A stretch of DNA of 64,000 bases from Methylibium petroleiphilum PM1 (GCF_000015725.1 NC_008825.1:2480001-2544000), one strand, 5' to 3'. Positions 20,227-28,407 are shown, counted from the stretch's first letter. The notes: generated by a model not told the origin, from the letters alone. Made by a program: numbers and translations.

Positions 20227-21138
20227 ATGAACTTACGCCATCTTCGCTGTTTCATCGCCGTGGCCGAGGAGTTGCACTTCGGCCGGGCGGCGCGAAGGCT
20301 GCATGTGGAGCAGTCACCCCTGTCGCGAACGATCCGCCAACTGGAGGCGGACTTGGGCGTGACGCTGCTGGAGCGCACGCCGCGCGGGGTGCGCCTGACC
20401 CCGGCCGGGCAGGTGTTCCTGGAGGAGGCCCGGCGCGTGCTGCTGACCCTTGAGCAAGCCCAGACCAAGGCGCGGGCGGTGGCGGCGGGACACCGGGGCA
20501 CCCTGCGCATCGCCCTGGCCGGCGGCGTCGGGCGGACCCGGCTGTCGGCGCTGCTCGCGCTGTGCCGGGAGGAGGCGCCGGAAGTGGGCATCCGGCTGTT
20601 CGAGGCGCCGCTGTCGCAGGTGGTGGGCGGGCTGGGCAACGACCTGTACGACGCGGCCTTTGCCATGGCCGGCGAGATAGATGCCGGGGTGGTCGCCATG
20701 CCGGTGTGGCAAGACCCGCTGGTGGTGGCCATACCCGCGCGGCACCCCTTGCTGGCGCACAAGCGGGTGCCGCTGGAAGAGGTGGTGGGCTACCCGCTGG
20801 TGCTGTGCCACCCGCAGGTGTGTGCGGAGTGCAGCCGGCAATGCGAGCGCCTGCTGCGCCTGGTGGAGACACCGTCGGTCGTGGCCGAGTACGTGACGAC
20901 CCACTCGCTGATGCTGGCCCTGGTGGCGGCCGGCTATGGCGTGGGATTTTCCACCGCGGCGCACGTGGTGGCACGCCGGCAGGCGGACGTAATCGTCCGG
21001 CCGCTGGATGAAGACTCGGCGGCGCTGACGACCTACCTGCTACATCCCGAGGGCGCGATGTCGGAGCCGCTGCGCCACTTCATCGACCGTGCGCAGCGTG
21101 TCGGCCATATGCCGTTGGATACGCAACGGCTCGCATGA
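20227..21138 (+). CDS. LysR-type regulator upstream of alpA (BisR-like position)
   Basis: The 303-residue protein has an N-terminal LysR helix-turn-helix (MNLRHLRCFIAVAEELHFGR, then VEQSPLSRTIRQLEADLG) and an effector-binding domain with an unusual Cys cluster HPQVCAECSRQCERLL near residue 200. In ICEclc, BisR, a LysR protein encoded on the alpA side, activates the alpA promoter; this gene has the right place and family, so an equivalent role is likely but inferred. The start at 20227 gives the standard LysR N-terminus; an upstream GTG at 20140 is in frame through the 12-G tract, so slippage would matter only if that start were used. Confidence 0.8.
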   Translation: MNLRHLRCFIAVAEELHFGRAARRLHVEQSPLSRTIRQLEADLGVTLLERTPRGVRLTPAGQVFLEEARRVLLTLEQAQTKARAVAAGHRGTLRIALAGGVGRTRLSALLALCREEAPEVGIRLFEAPLSQVVGGLGNDLYDAAFAMAGEIDAGVVAMPVWQDPLVVAIPARHPLLAHKRVPLEEVVGYPLVLCHPQVCAECSRQCERLLRLVETPSVVAEYVTTHSLMLALVAAGYGVGFSTAAHVVARRQADVIVRPLDEDSAALTTYLLHPEGAMSEPLRHFIDRAQRVGHMPLDTQRLA

Positions 21139-21669
21139 GGCTGCTTCAGGCGAGTTGGCCGATTCCATTTTGGTCAAAGCGCCAGACCCGTTATGTCATA
21201 GCGGGATTCCATTGACGCGGTGCACCGGCGCGCCGCACTCAGGCGTTGCTCGCGGTTGCGGTTGGCATCCTGCAATGAAATTCGCATGCCTATCGTGGCG
21301 CGTCACAGCGAAGACGCGCGGCGCAACAGTGCTTGCCGTATGCGCATCGGCTCTGGCGTGTTGAGCTGATCGCGCTTTACTGGGCCTTTTCCCCTGCAAA
21401 GACTTTGGCCTGGTTATCCGGGTCAGGCATGGTGCCCGCGAATGACGCTGGTGACAGCATGTTTCGCGGCTTGCGAATTGTGAGTGATGGCGCCATGCGC
21501 GGCAAGACGCACATCTCGCAACGAAACCGGCGGCATCGTCGATGCCACGGTCTTCGCCGCTTCGCCACTTGCTCGTTTCGCCCGGAGATTCCTGGACAGC
21601 CACGCACGCCGCCTGTACGGCGGGTGCGCGTGCTTGGACTCGGTGCGATGACGAATGGAGGCGCGCGAT
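21139..21669. other. 531-bp intergenic region between the LysR gene and the hypothetical gene
   Basis: I see no credible coding sequence here. The base composition is visibly less GC-biased than in the flanking genes. The gap must hold the promoter of the downstream hypothetical gene, but no clear -35/-10 pair stands out. TGGAGG at about 21654 is the ribosome binding site of the gene at 21670. Confidence 0.4.
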
Positions 21670-22431
21670 ATGCCGAAGTCGAGCAGCCTGGCCGATGGTG
21701 CCAAGACCTACTACCGCCCGATCGAGGCGGCAATCCGCTGGAGCGGATTGCTGCGCTTCGAGCGGCGCATCCTGGCGACCTTGGGACAGCGGCCTCTACC
21801 GGAGGCAACGGAGTTTCCGCGCTGGCCGATGCTGCGGTTGAACGCCGAAAGAATCTTCGATGCGCTGGCTCACGGCGAGATGCCGTATGGCAAGGAGGGC
21901 TTGGTGCGGGACACGCAGGGCCTGGCGATGGACGACCCGTCGCTGACGGTGCGGCACGTCGACCTGAAATCCTGGATGGCGCACCACTACCCCGGCGAGA
22001 GACCGGCGTTTCTGTTCGATGAGATCGAGCGTGCGCTTCACCCAGCGATCAGCCTGGACACAGTGGGCGCATTGCTGGCCGAGCGGGAAGCGATCAAGGC
22101 GCGGCTGGCGGAACACTTGGGCGTGCACGAGACGCTGCGCACCGAGCACGAGGCGCTGCTAAAAATGCACGCCGCCTGCGCGGCCGACGCGGAGCGTGCG
22201 AGCACGCCGGGGCCGCGCAGTGAATCGACCTACCTGAACATCGTTGGCGGGTTACTGACGCTACTGCTGGGCAAGTCGCCCAGCGGCATGCCGTATTCCA
22301 GCTTCCTGACGCAGGAAGCCATCATCAGCGCGATGGTGGCGCACCACGGCAACGCGATGGGCATCACCGAGCGCACCCTGCAGGCCAAGTTCGCACTGGC
22401 TCGGCGCAATCTGCAGAGCACAACTTCCTGA
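21670..22431 (+). CDS. Hypothetical ICE backbone protein upstream of alpA
   Basis: I do not recognise a domain in this 253-residue protein. It is mostly helical and soluble, with no signal peptide. A coiled-coil-like central part (AEREAIKARLAEHLGVHETL, then RTEHEALLKMHA) precedes a conserved-looking C-terminal part (STYLNIVGGLLTLLLGKSPS, then ITERTLQAKFALARRNL). The C-terminal part could be a nucleic-acid-binding or oligomerisation module; this is a guess from helix content only. GGAGG lies about 8 nt before the ATG. It sits directly before the alpA operators. Confidence 0.6.
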   Translation: MPKSSSLADGAKTYYRPIEAAIRWSGLLRFERRILATLGQRPLPEATEFPRWPMLRLNAERIFDALAHGEMPYGKEGLVRDTQGLAMDDPSLTVRHVDLKSWMAHHYPGERPAFLFDEIERALHPAISLDTVGALLAEREAIKARLAEHLGVHETLRTEHEALLKMHAACAADAERASTPGPRSESTYLNIVGGLLTLLLGKSPSGMPYSSFLTQEAIISAMVAHHGNAMGITERTLQAKFALARRNLQSTTS

Positions 22432-22441
22432 GCGATGCCAG

Positions 22442-22476
22442 ACCGTATCTGCGGTCGCGGAAACCGCATTTGCGGT
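22442..22476. promoter_or_regulatory. Tandem operator-like repeats upstream of alpA
   Basis: Two copies of ACCGYATYTGCGGT occur: ACCGTATCTGCGGT (22442-22455) and ACCGCATTTGCGGT (22463-22476). The second is a perfect inverted repeat. Their centres are 21 bp apart, two helical turns, so two protein units could bind the same DNA face. They lie about 75-100 bp before the alpA start, where the BisR-type LysR activator would be expected to act. Confidence 0.6.
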
Positions 22477-22549
22477 GTCTTTCTTCAACGCGGCGTTCTT
22501 AATTCGAGTCACGCCAATCAGCGCCACTGAGCGTTAAGGAGTGACCCTC

Positions 22550-22768
22550 ATGTCTTCGCAGACCACCGCCACGGCGGCACCGACCGAGCACCGCATCCTG
22601 CGCCGCGCCGAGGTCGAAGCCAAGACCGGCTTCAAGCGCGCGCACATCTACAGCCTGATGAAGGAAGGCAAGTTCCCCAAGGCGCTGCGCCTGGGCGTGC
22701 GCGCGGTGGGCTGGGACTCGGTGGAGATCGAACAGTGGATCGCCGAGCGCCTCAAAGAACGCGCCTGA
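22550..22768 (+). CDS. alpA: AlpA-family transcriptional regulator
   Basis: The 72-residue protein is an AlpA/excisionase-type winged helix: RRAEVEAKTGFKRAHIYSLM is the helix-turn-helix and LRLGVRAVGWDSVEIEQWI the wing and following helix. In ICEclc the alpA promoter heads the operon alpA-parA-shi-parB-bisC, whose last products turn on the transfer genes. AAGGAG lies 8 nt before the ATG at 22550; an in-frame GTG at 22541 overlaps that site and is rejected. The parA gene follows after 40 nt. Confidence 0.88.
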   Translation: MSSQTTATAAPTEHRILRRAEVEAKTGFKRAHIYSLMKEGKFPKALRLGVRAVGWDSVEIEQWIAERLKERA

Positions 22769-22808
22769 CGCTTCTTCTCGGTTCATGCCATTCGACGAGG
22801 AGAAGCCC

Positions 22809-23675
22809 ATGCAGGTGGTGTCCATCATTTCGACCAAGGGCGGCGTGGGCAAGACCACGACTGCGGCCAACCTGGGCGGCTTCATCGCCGATGCCGGGCT
22901 GCGCGTGCTGCTGCTGGACCTGGACGTGCAGCCCACGCTGTCGAGCTACTTCACGCTGGACGTGCGCGCGCCCGGCGGCATCTACGAGATGCTGGCCTTC
23001 AACGAGCGGCGCATCGAGCAACTGGTGTCGCGCACCGCGATCGCGGGCCTGGACCTGGTGCTCTCGAACGACGACCGCGGCGAACTGAACACGCTGCTGC
23101 TGCACGCTCCGGACGGGCGTCTGCGACTGCGGCATTTGCTTCCCACTTTCCGCACGCACTACGACCTGTTGTTGATCGATACGCAGGGCGCGCGCAGCGT
23201 GCTGCTGGAGATGGCAGTGCTGGCGTCCGACCTGGCGCTGTCGCCGGTAACACCGGAAATCCTTGCGGCGCGCGAGCTGCGGCGCGGCACGCTGCAACTG
23301 ATTGAGGACATCGCGCCGTATCGGCACCTGGGCATCGAGCCGCCACCGCTGCGCCTGCTCATCAACCGTGTGCATCCGGTGTCGTCGAACGCGCGGATGG
23401 TCCAGCAGGCGCTGCGACAGGTGTTCCAGGAACAGTCCGGTGTGCAGGTGCTGGACACCGACGTGCCGGCCATCGAAGCCTATCCACGCGCTGCGACACG
23501 AGGATTGCCGGTGCATCGGGTGGAGTACCGGCAGCCGGCTGGGCGAACGGCGCCCGCGGCACTGGAGACCATGCGTACGCTGGCCGGCGAGCTGTTCCCC
23601 GCGTGGCGGGAGCGCTTTTCGCTGGTCACCGGCCGGCCCGATGGGGGAGGGGCCGCCCATGGCGAGCGCGCGTGA
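22809..23675 (+). CDS. parA: ParA-family ATPase
   Basis: The 288-residue P-loop ATPase has the deviant Walker A KGGVGKTTTAANLGGF, the Walker A' LLLDLDVQPTLSSYF and the Walker B-like LLLIDTQGARS. It is of the partition ParA/Soj type and probably helps keep the excised, replicating element in dividing cells together with the ParB-like protein. GAGGAG lies before the ATG at 22809. It overlaps the following HicA-like gene by 17 nt, consistent with an operon. Confidence 0.92.
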   Translation: MQVVSIISTKGGVGKTTTAANLGGFIADAGLRVLLLDLDVQPTLSSYFTLDVRAPGGIYEMLAFNERRIEQLVSRTAIAGLDLVLSNDDRGELNTLLLHAPDGRLRLRHLLPTFRTHYDLLLIDTQGARSVLLEMAVLASDLALSPVTPEILAARELRRGTLQLIEDIAPYRHLGIEPPPLRLLINRVHPVSSNARMVQQALRQVFQEQSGVQVLDTDVPAIEAYPRAATRGLPVHRVEYRQPAGRTAPAALETMRTLAGELFPAWRERFSLVTGRPDGGGAAHGERA

Positions 23676-23895
23676 ACTGGCACGCGGCCGTGAGCGGCTG
23701 CGTGCGCTGATCGAGTTCGCGCAGGGCGAAGGCTGGCGCGTGGTGCGCACATCCGGCGGGCACCTGAAATTCACGAAACCAGGTTGCACGTCGATCTACA
23801 CCAGCTCGACTGCGAGCGACCATCGTGCCGACCGCAATGCCCGCGCGCAGCTTCGCCGCGCTGACCGGCAGGCGCAGGAGATCGGCCATGGCTGA
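23659..23895 (+). CDS. shi: Small HicA-like protein between parA and parB (shi-like)
   Basis: The 78-residue protein has a HicA-like double-stranded-RNA-binding fold core: LIEFAQGEGWRVVRTSGGHL then KFTKPG, with the His that is catalytic in HicA toxins. No HicB antitoxin is adjacent. In ICEclc a small gene called shi sits between parA and parB; position and size match. It overlaps parA by 17 nt and parB by 8 nt, so it is translated from the same mRNA. Whether it is an RNase is unknown. Confidence 0.75.
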   Translation: MASARELARGRERLRALIEFAQGEGWRVVRTSGGHLKFTKPGCTSIYTSSTASDHRADRNARAQLRRADRQAQEIGHG

Positions 23896-25546
23896 GCTGA
23901 CGCCCCAGGACATGGCTGCCAAGTTGTTGACCACCGGCTTCGAGCGCAGCGGCCCTTCGGCCGCGGCCTTGAGCGACCCCATCGCCGATACGCCGATGGT
24001 GGTGACGCTGGACCAGTTGCGGCCCTACGACCACGACCCGCGCGTGACGCGCAACCCGGCCTATGCGGAGATCAAGGCGTCCATCCGCGAACGCGGGTTG
24101 GACGCGCCCCCTGCGATCACACGCAGGCCGGGCGAGGCGCACTACATCATTCGCAACGGCGGCAACACGCGGCTGGCGATCCTGCGCGAGTTGTGGAGCG
24201 AGACCAAGGAGGAGCGCTTTTTTCGCATTGCGTGCCTGTTCCGCCCGTGGCCGGCGCGCGGCGAAATCGTGGCGCTGACCGGGCATCTGGCCGAGAACGA
24301 GCTGCGCGGCGGGCTGACCTTCATCGAGCGGGCCTTGGGCGTCGAGAAGGCGCGCGAGTTCTACGAGCAGGAAAGCGGCCAGGCGCTGTCGCAGAGCGAA
24401 CTCGCGCGGCGGCTGACTGCCGACGGCTATCCGGTGCCGCAGTCACACATCAGCCGCATGAACGATGCGGTGCGCTATCTGCTGCCGGCGATCCCGACGC
24501 TGCTGTACGGCGGATTGGGCCGGCATCAGGTGGACCGGCTCGCGGTGCTGCGCAAGGCGTGCGAGCGCACCTGGGAGCGGCGTGCGCTGGGCCGCACCGT
24601 GACCGTGGACTTCGCCACCTTGTTCCACGACGTGCTGACGCAGTTCGACACACAGCCGGACGACTTCTCGCCGCAGCGGGTGCAGGACGAGCTGGTGGGC
24701 CAGATGGCCGAGCTGCTGGAGGCGGACTACGACACGCTGGCGCTGGAGATCAACGACAGCGAAAGCCGCCAGCGTGCGCTGACCAGCGAACCGGCGGCGC
24801 CGACGCCACCGGCAGCGCCTTCCGTGCCTTCTGCTCCTCCCCCGCCGGTCTCCGCGCCTCAGCAGCCACCCGCCTCGTCTGTGCCGCGCGACACCACGCC
24901 AGCCGCGCCTCCGGCGCCAGCAGCAACACCGCCTGCACCGCCCGAAGCGCCGGAGGAGCAGCACGGGCAGCGCGACGAGCGCCTGCAAGGGCACATCGTG
25001 ACGCCGGCGCCGACCACCGAGCGCCTGCAGTCCATCCAACGGATGGTCGCGGACCAGCTCGGCGACAAGCTGCCCGACTTCGAGGCCGATGCGCTGCGTG
25101 CGATCCCCGTGCAGGCGGGCGGGCTCTATCCCATCTCGGACGTCTGGTACATCGAGCCGAGCTTGGACGTGCCGGATCGCCTGCGCGTGCACATCGCGCA
25201 ATTCGCGCGCGAGATCGCCGGGGACGCAGCGGTAGCCGACCACATCGAGGCCAGCGACGGCGGCATCGGCTTCGTCTGCGTGGCGCCGGCCGTGGGCCAG
25301 GCGAAGGCGCTGCCGGTGTTCGCGCGGGCAGTGCTGACCCTGCTGCATGCGCTGAGTGCAGCGCCGCCCGCCGCGAACGGATTGGACCGCGCGCGGCTGG
25401 CCGACGAGCTGGCGGCGCTGCTCCATGGCCATGGCGGCTCGGCCACACGCCTGAGCGATGCTGCGCTGGTGAAGCTGTTCCGTCTGCTGCGCCTGGCGCG
25501 CCGGCTGCTGGATCTGGAAGCCGGTGACCCGGGCCACGAGTCCTGA
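23888..25546 (+). CDS. parB: ParB-family protein of the ICE (BisD-like)
   Basis: The 552-residue protein has an N-terminal ParB/Srx nuclease-like domain (about residues 35-140: LRPYDHDPRVTRNPAYAEIK, IIRNGGNTRLAIL), a central helix-turn-helix region (LSQSELARRLTADGYPVPQS), a long Pro/Ala-rich linker (about 320-385) and a C-terminal domain. In ICEclc the corresponding ParB-like protein is BisD, which forms with BisC the activator that sustains expression of transfer genes and feeds back on its own promoter. It may also act with ParA in partition. The start at 23888 follows AGGAG and gives the conserved N-terminus. Confidence 0.88.
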   Translation: MAELTPQDMAAKLLTTGFERSGPSAAALSDPIADTPMVVTLDQLRPYDHDPRVTRNPAYAEIKASIRERGLDAPPAITRRPGEAHYIIRNGGNTRLAILRELWSETKEERFFRIACLFRPWPARGEIVALTGHLAENELRGGLTFIERALGVEKAREFYEQESGQALSQSELARRLTADGYPVPQSHISRMNDAVRYLLPAIPTLLYGGLGRHQVDRLAVLRKACERTWERRALGRTVTVDFATLFHDVLTQFDTQPDDFSPQRVQDELVGQMAELLEADYDTLALEINDSESRQRALTSEPAAPTPPAAPSVPSAPPPPVSAPQQPPASSVPRDTTPAAPPAPAATPPAPPEAPEEQHGQRDERLQGHIVTPAPTTERLQSIQRMVADQLGDKLPDFEADALRAIPVQAGGLYPISDVWYIEPSLDVPDRLRVHIAQFAREIAGDAAVADHIEASDGGIGFVCVAPAVGQAKALPVFARAVLTLLHALSAAPPAANGLDRARLADELAALLHGHGGSATRLSDAALVKLFRLLRLARRLLDLEAGDPGHES

Positions 25547-25563
25547 GCGCGCAGGAGGCTCCC

Positions 25564-26124
25564 ATGTCGGCACCGCACCCGCTCAACCAGGCCGTCATCG
25601 CCCAGGCGCTGCATGACCTGCGCAACGGCCAGTTGCGCCGCTGCAAGGCCATGGGCTTCGGCGAGGAGGAGCTGGATGCGCTGAAGCACCCCGAACTCGT
25701 GAGCATGCTGGTGAATGCCACGGTGTCGTGGTGTTCGGTGTCGGTGAACCGGGAGGTATTGAAGCGGCTTCTGAGCCAGGTGCACGACGTGGAGCGGGAG
25801 ATCGCCACGGTGGACCGCATGCTGCGCCTGGGGGCGAGCACGGAGATGGTTAGCAAGTTCTACGGCCTCACGCATCAGGAAGTGGCGCTGCGCCGTGACA
25901 TCCTCGGGCTACCCAAGCGCAAGGGCCGGCATCCGGTACTCGACGAGGCGCAGGACGTGGCCTTGTGGGAGCGCTGGAAGGCCGGCGTCACCGAGCGCCA
26001 TATCGCCCTGACCGACGACATGGCGATGCTGGCGCTGACCATGGACCTGGCCGAGGCCATGACCCTGCCCATGTCGGTGATCTGGTCGGCGATACGGAAC
26101 TGGATCGACCAGGGGCTGGTGTAG
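25564..26124 (+). CDS. bisC: DUF2857 protein (BisC-like activator subunit)
   Basis: The 186-residue protein is of the DUF2857 family found only in this class of ICE. It is all-helical in appearance, with LRRCKAMGFGEEELDALKHP near residue 25 and GASTEMVSKFYGLTHQEVAL near 90, the latter resembling a helix-turn-helix. In ICEclc this position is bisC, an FlhC-like subunit acting with BisD. FlhC zinc-binding cysteines are not evident here. It starts 17 nt after parB with GCAGGAGG before the ATG, and 2 nt separate it from the STY4528-type gene. Confidence 0.8.
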   Translation: MSAPHPLNQAVIAQALHDLRNGQLRRCKAMGFGEEELDALKHPELVSMLVNATVSWCSVSVNREVLKRLLSQVHDVEREIATVDRMLRLGASTEMVSKFYGLTHQEVALRRDILGLPKRKGRHPVLDEAQDVALWERWKAGVTERHIALTDDMAMLALTMDLAEAMTLPMSVIWSAIRNWIDQGLV

Positions 26125-26126
26125 CC

Positions 26127-27329
26127 ATGACCACGGGCAGCGCACCACGGCGCGATGGCCCGGTTGCGCTGTCGGCGTTGTTCGACGAGGCGCTGCGGCA
26201 CCTTGAGCCGAAGGAACCGGCGCAGGGCACGGCGCCGAGCCAGGACTGCTTTCTCTACAGCGGCAACCGGCACGAGAGCGTCCCGCGCGCGCTGTTCCTC
26301 GACCGGCGCCTGACGCCGCTGGAGCGCAATGCCTGGCAGGTGTTCCGCCTGCAGCTCAACGACGACGGCGTGACCGCCTTTCCTACCTACGACCAGCTCC
26401 GCCCCTATCTGGCGTCCATGCCCTGTGCGTCGCAAGCCTCGCACGAGACCGTGGCGCGCGCCTTGACGCTGCTGCGGCTGACACGCTGGCTCAGCCTGGT
26501 GCGGCGGCGGCGCGATCCCAGGACCGGCCGTATCCAAGGCAACCTCTACGTGCTGCACGACGAACCGCTGTCGCCCTTCGAGGCGATGCAGCTCGATGCC
26601 GACTACCTCGGCCTGGTCAGTCAGGCGCTGACCCATGCCGCCAAGGCGGTACAGATGGTGGGCATGAACACGCTCAAGGAGATTGCCGAAGACCCGCTGC
26701 TCAGCGGCCGCACGCTGCCGACCCGCCTGCAGGTGCTCGCGCAGCGCATGGCGCGGCATGGCTGGACGACGCCAGGTTATCCACAGGAGGGTGCCGGCCA
26801 CGAATCCGAAGAGGGCCAGGAAGCCCTTCTTCGGAATGCTGCGCGCCCGTCTTCGGAATCCGAAGCAGGGCCGAAACCCGCGCCGGACGGCTCTCTTCGG
26901 ATTCCGAAGGAGGACCGTACAGTACGTAATGATCGTATAAATGAAGTACGTACAGTACCGCGCGCGAGGGCCTTGCAGAACCTGCGACTGCCCGAGCGTT
27001 TCCTGCGCTTGAAGGATGAGCAGCAGGCAGGCGCGTTGGTGGCCCTGCAGCAGGTGGACGAAGCGCAGCGGCAGGCCGTGCTCGACGAGTGGGCGGCACG
27101 CTGTGGCGGCAGTACGGTGCGCAATCCCGCCGGCTACTTGTTCGGCATCATCCAGAAGGCGATCCGCGGGGAGTTCAAGGCGTGGGCGGGCAACGACGCA
27201 GCAGCGCCGCCCGCGCCGCGAGCTGCGGGGCCGGCGCCATCGTCGTCGCCTTCGGCTTCCCGCCCAGCCGACCCCGAGGTGGCGCGCGCCTACCTCGCAC
27301 GGCTGCGTTCAGCCTTGCGCGATCCCTGA
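26127..27329 (+). CDS. STY4528-family ICE replication protein
   Basis: The 400-residue protein has an N-terminal domain (about residues 40-200: FLDRRLTPLERNAWQVFRLQ, TYDQLRPYLAS, HETVARALTLLRLTRWLSLV) that looks like a replication-initiator winged helix, a Ser/Glu/Pro-rich linker (about 220-275) and a C-terminal domain ending in a short basic tail (RAYLARLRSALRDP). STY4528-type proteins are annotated as pathogenicity-island replication proteins. The DNA encoding the linker carries a DnaA box, iteron-like repeats and an AT-rich island, an arrangement like lambda gene O. It closes the alpA operon, and a palindrome overlaps the region just after its stop. Confidence 0.78.
   Translation: MTTGSAPRRDGPVALSALFDEALRHLEPKEPAQGTAPSQDCFLYSGNRHESVPRALFLDRRLTPLERNAWQVFRLQLNDDGVTAFPTYDQLRPYLASMPCASQASHETVARALTLLRLTRWLSLVRRRRDPRTGRIQGNLYVLHDEPLSPFEAMQLDADYLGLVSQALTHAAKAVQMVGMNTLKEIAEDPLLSGRTLPTRLQVLAQRMARHGWTTPGYPQEGAGHESEEGQEALLRNAARPSSESEAGPKPAPDGSLRIPKEDRTVRNDRINEVRTVPRARALQNLRLPERFLRLKDEQQAGALVALQQVDEAQRQAVLDEWAARCGGSTVRNPAGYLFGIIQKAIRGEFKAWAGNDAAAPPAPRAAGPAPSSSPSASRPADPEVARAYLARLRSALRDP
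26777..26958. other. Candidate replication origin inside the STY4528-type gene
   Basis: The segment holds, in order, a perfect DnaA box TTATCCACA (26777-26785), the nonamer family ATTCCGAAG/CTTCGGAAT in six copies (26802-26811 with one mismatch, 26829-26837, a 15-bp palindrome CTTCGGAATCCGAAG at 26851-26865 holding two, and CTTCGGATTCCGAAG at 26895-26909 holding two), then an inverted repeat GTACAGTACGTA (26917-26928) / TACGTACAGTAC (26947-26958) around an AT-rich 18-nt island. This layout is that of an iteron-type origin. Function is inferred. Confidence 0.55.
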
Positions 27330-27330
27330 G

Positions 27331-27347
27331 CTATCCCCAGGGGATAG
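27331..27347. repeat. 17-bp palindrome CTATCCCCAGGGGATAG, copy 1
   Basis: This perfect palindrome lies 1 nt after the STY4528 stop codon and about 70 bp upstream of the -10 box of the toxin-antitoxin genes. Identical copies occur at 28391-28407 and 30310-30326, each preceded by GAG. It has no T-run and is more likely a protein-binding site than a terminator. Confidence 0.75.
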
Positions 27348-27385
27348 ACGGAACAGGTCGCCTTCCAGCTGGGGGAGCAGACCGC

Positions 27386-27415
27386 TTGGAACTGTGCTCA
27401 AACTGTGCGTATAAT
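27386..27415 (+). promoter_or_regulatory. Promoter of the Xre-RES toxin-antitoxin operon
   Basis: TTGGAA (27386-27391) and a perfect TATAAT (27410-27415) are 18 nt apart and 35 nt before the antitoxin ATG. A direct repeat AACTGTGC (27390-27397 and 27401-27408) lies in the spacer, a good place for autoregulatory antitoxin binding. Confidence 0.7.
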
Positions 27416-27449
27416 GTGCTCGTGATTCCTTGCCTTTGGGAGCAACGTC

Positions 27450-27821
27450 ATGGCCTCTACCGCTTTCGCGGATGTGCTCGAATCGGTGCGTGAAGCCGGC
27501 ACGTCCCGCTTTTCCGCCACGAACGTCGCCGATGCCCTGGGCCTGCAGTACCAGGACTTGGCCACGCTGGCTGGGGTGCACCGCAACACCCTGCGCACCC
27601 ACCCCGAATCCCCGCGGCTCCAGGCCGCGCTGCGTGACCTGATGCGGGTGCTGTCGGCCGCCACGGCGGTGCAGCCGGATACCGCGCGTGCGTTCTTCAT
27701 GGTCAAGAACGAACCCATTCCGGCGTTCCACCACAAGACCCTGCTGCAGTTGGTGCAGGAAGGACGCACCGACGATGCGATCGACTACCTGGAGTCGATC
27801 AGTGCAGGGTTCACCGGATGA
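27450..27821 (+). CDS. Xre/MbcA/ParS-type antitoxin
   Basis: The 123-residue protein has an N-terminal helix-turn-helix (ATNVADALGLQYQDLATLAG) and a C-terminal DUF2384/MbcA-like region (FFMVKNEPIPAFHHKTLLQL then VQEGRTDDAIDYLESI), the usual antitoxin for RES toxins. It is expected to bind and inactivate the RES toxin and to repress its own promoter through the N-terminal domain. It overlaps the toxin gene by 4 nt (ATGA), as in most toxin-antitoxin pairs. It stabilises the element after loss, by family analogy. Confidence 0.85.
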   Translation: MASTAFADVLESVREAGTSRFSATNVADALGLQYQDLATLAGVHRNTLRTHPESPRLQAALRDLMRVLSAATAVQPDTARAFFMVKNEPIPAFHHKTLLQLVQEGRTDDAIDYLESISAGFTG

Positions 27822-28345
27822 TCCTCCTCGACCTGCCGCCCGGCACCACGCTGTTTCGTGCGCACACGCCGCAGTGGGCCAGCCGGCCCACCAGCGGCGC
27901 CGGTGCGGCGGCCAAGGGCGGTCGCTTCAACCGGGAGGGCGTCGAGGCGCTGTATCTGTCGCTGGAGGAAGTGACCGCGTTACGCGAGTACCAGCAGACC
28001 TCGCCCTTCCTGCCGCCCTGCACGATGTGCTCGTACACCGCGAACTTGCGCGGACTGGTCGATCTGCGGCAGCTCCACCGCGGCGAGCCCTGGGACGAGC
28101 TGTGGCACGACTGGCGCGAGGACTGGCGCCATCTGAAATTCGAACTTCACATCGAGCCGCCCACCTGGGTGCTGGGCGACATGGTGCTGGCCCAGGGCCA
28201 TACCGGAATCCTGTTCCCCAGCCAGGCGAACGATGGCGGCACCAATATCGTGGTGTTCGTGGATCGGCTCAGGGATGGCAATTCGGTCGAGGTCAATGAT
28301 CCCGACGGGCGACTGCCCCGCGACCAATCCAGTTGGACGCGCTGA
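27818..28345 (+). CDS. RES-domain toxin
   Basis: The 175-residue protein shows the RES family residues: Arg in TLFRAHTPQW, GGRFNREGVEALYLSLEE with Tyr and Glu, and Ser in PSQANDGGTNIVVF. RES toxins consume NAD+ (NAD phosphorylase or hydrolase activity) and stop growth. It pairs with the Xre-type antitoxin whose stop overlaps its start. The pair lies within the ICE backbone between the replication gene and the PFL_4669-family gene, so it probably acts as an addiction module for the element. Confidence 0.88.
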   Translation: MILLDLPPGTTLFRAHTPQWASRPTSGAGAAAKGGRFNREGVEALYLSLEEVTALREYQQTSPFLPPCTMCSYTANLRGLVDLRQLHRGEPWDELWHDWREDWRHLKFELHIEPPTWVLGDMVLAQGHTGILFPSQANDGGTNIVVFVDRLRDGNSVEVNDPDGRLPRDQSSWTR

Positions 28346-28390
28346 CTCCACAGCGCGGATTCGCACTCCACCCTTCGGCCCGCCGCCGAG

Positions 28391-28407
28391 CTATCCCCAG
28401 GGGATAG
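28391..28407. repeat. 17-bp palindrome CTATCCCCAGGGGATAG, copy 2
   Basis: Identical to the copy at 27331 and placed between the RES toxin and the PFL_4669-family gene, about 120 bp before its ATG. The downstream sequence again contains CCTTCC about 12-15 nt after the palindrome. Confidence 0.75.

Noticed and set aside
23659-23895. Functional HicAB toxin-antitoxin system
   Set aside because: The protein is HicA-like but no HicB partner exists; its place between parA and parB fits the shi gene of this ICE class.
26802-26909. CRISPR array from the repeated ATTCCGAAG units
   Set aside because: Units are 9-15 bp, palindromic and unevenly spaced; there are no spacers or cas genes.
27331-27347. 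CTATCCCCAGGGGATAG as a terminator
   Set aside because: No T-run follows in any of the three copies and there is essentially no loop; a protein-binding site is more likely.
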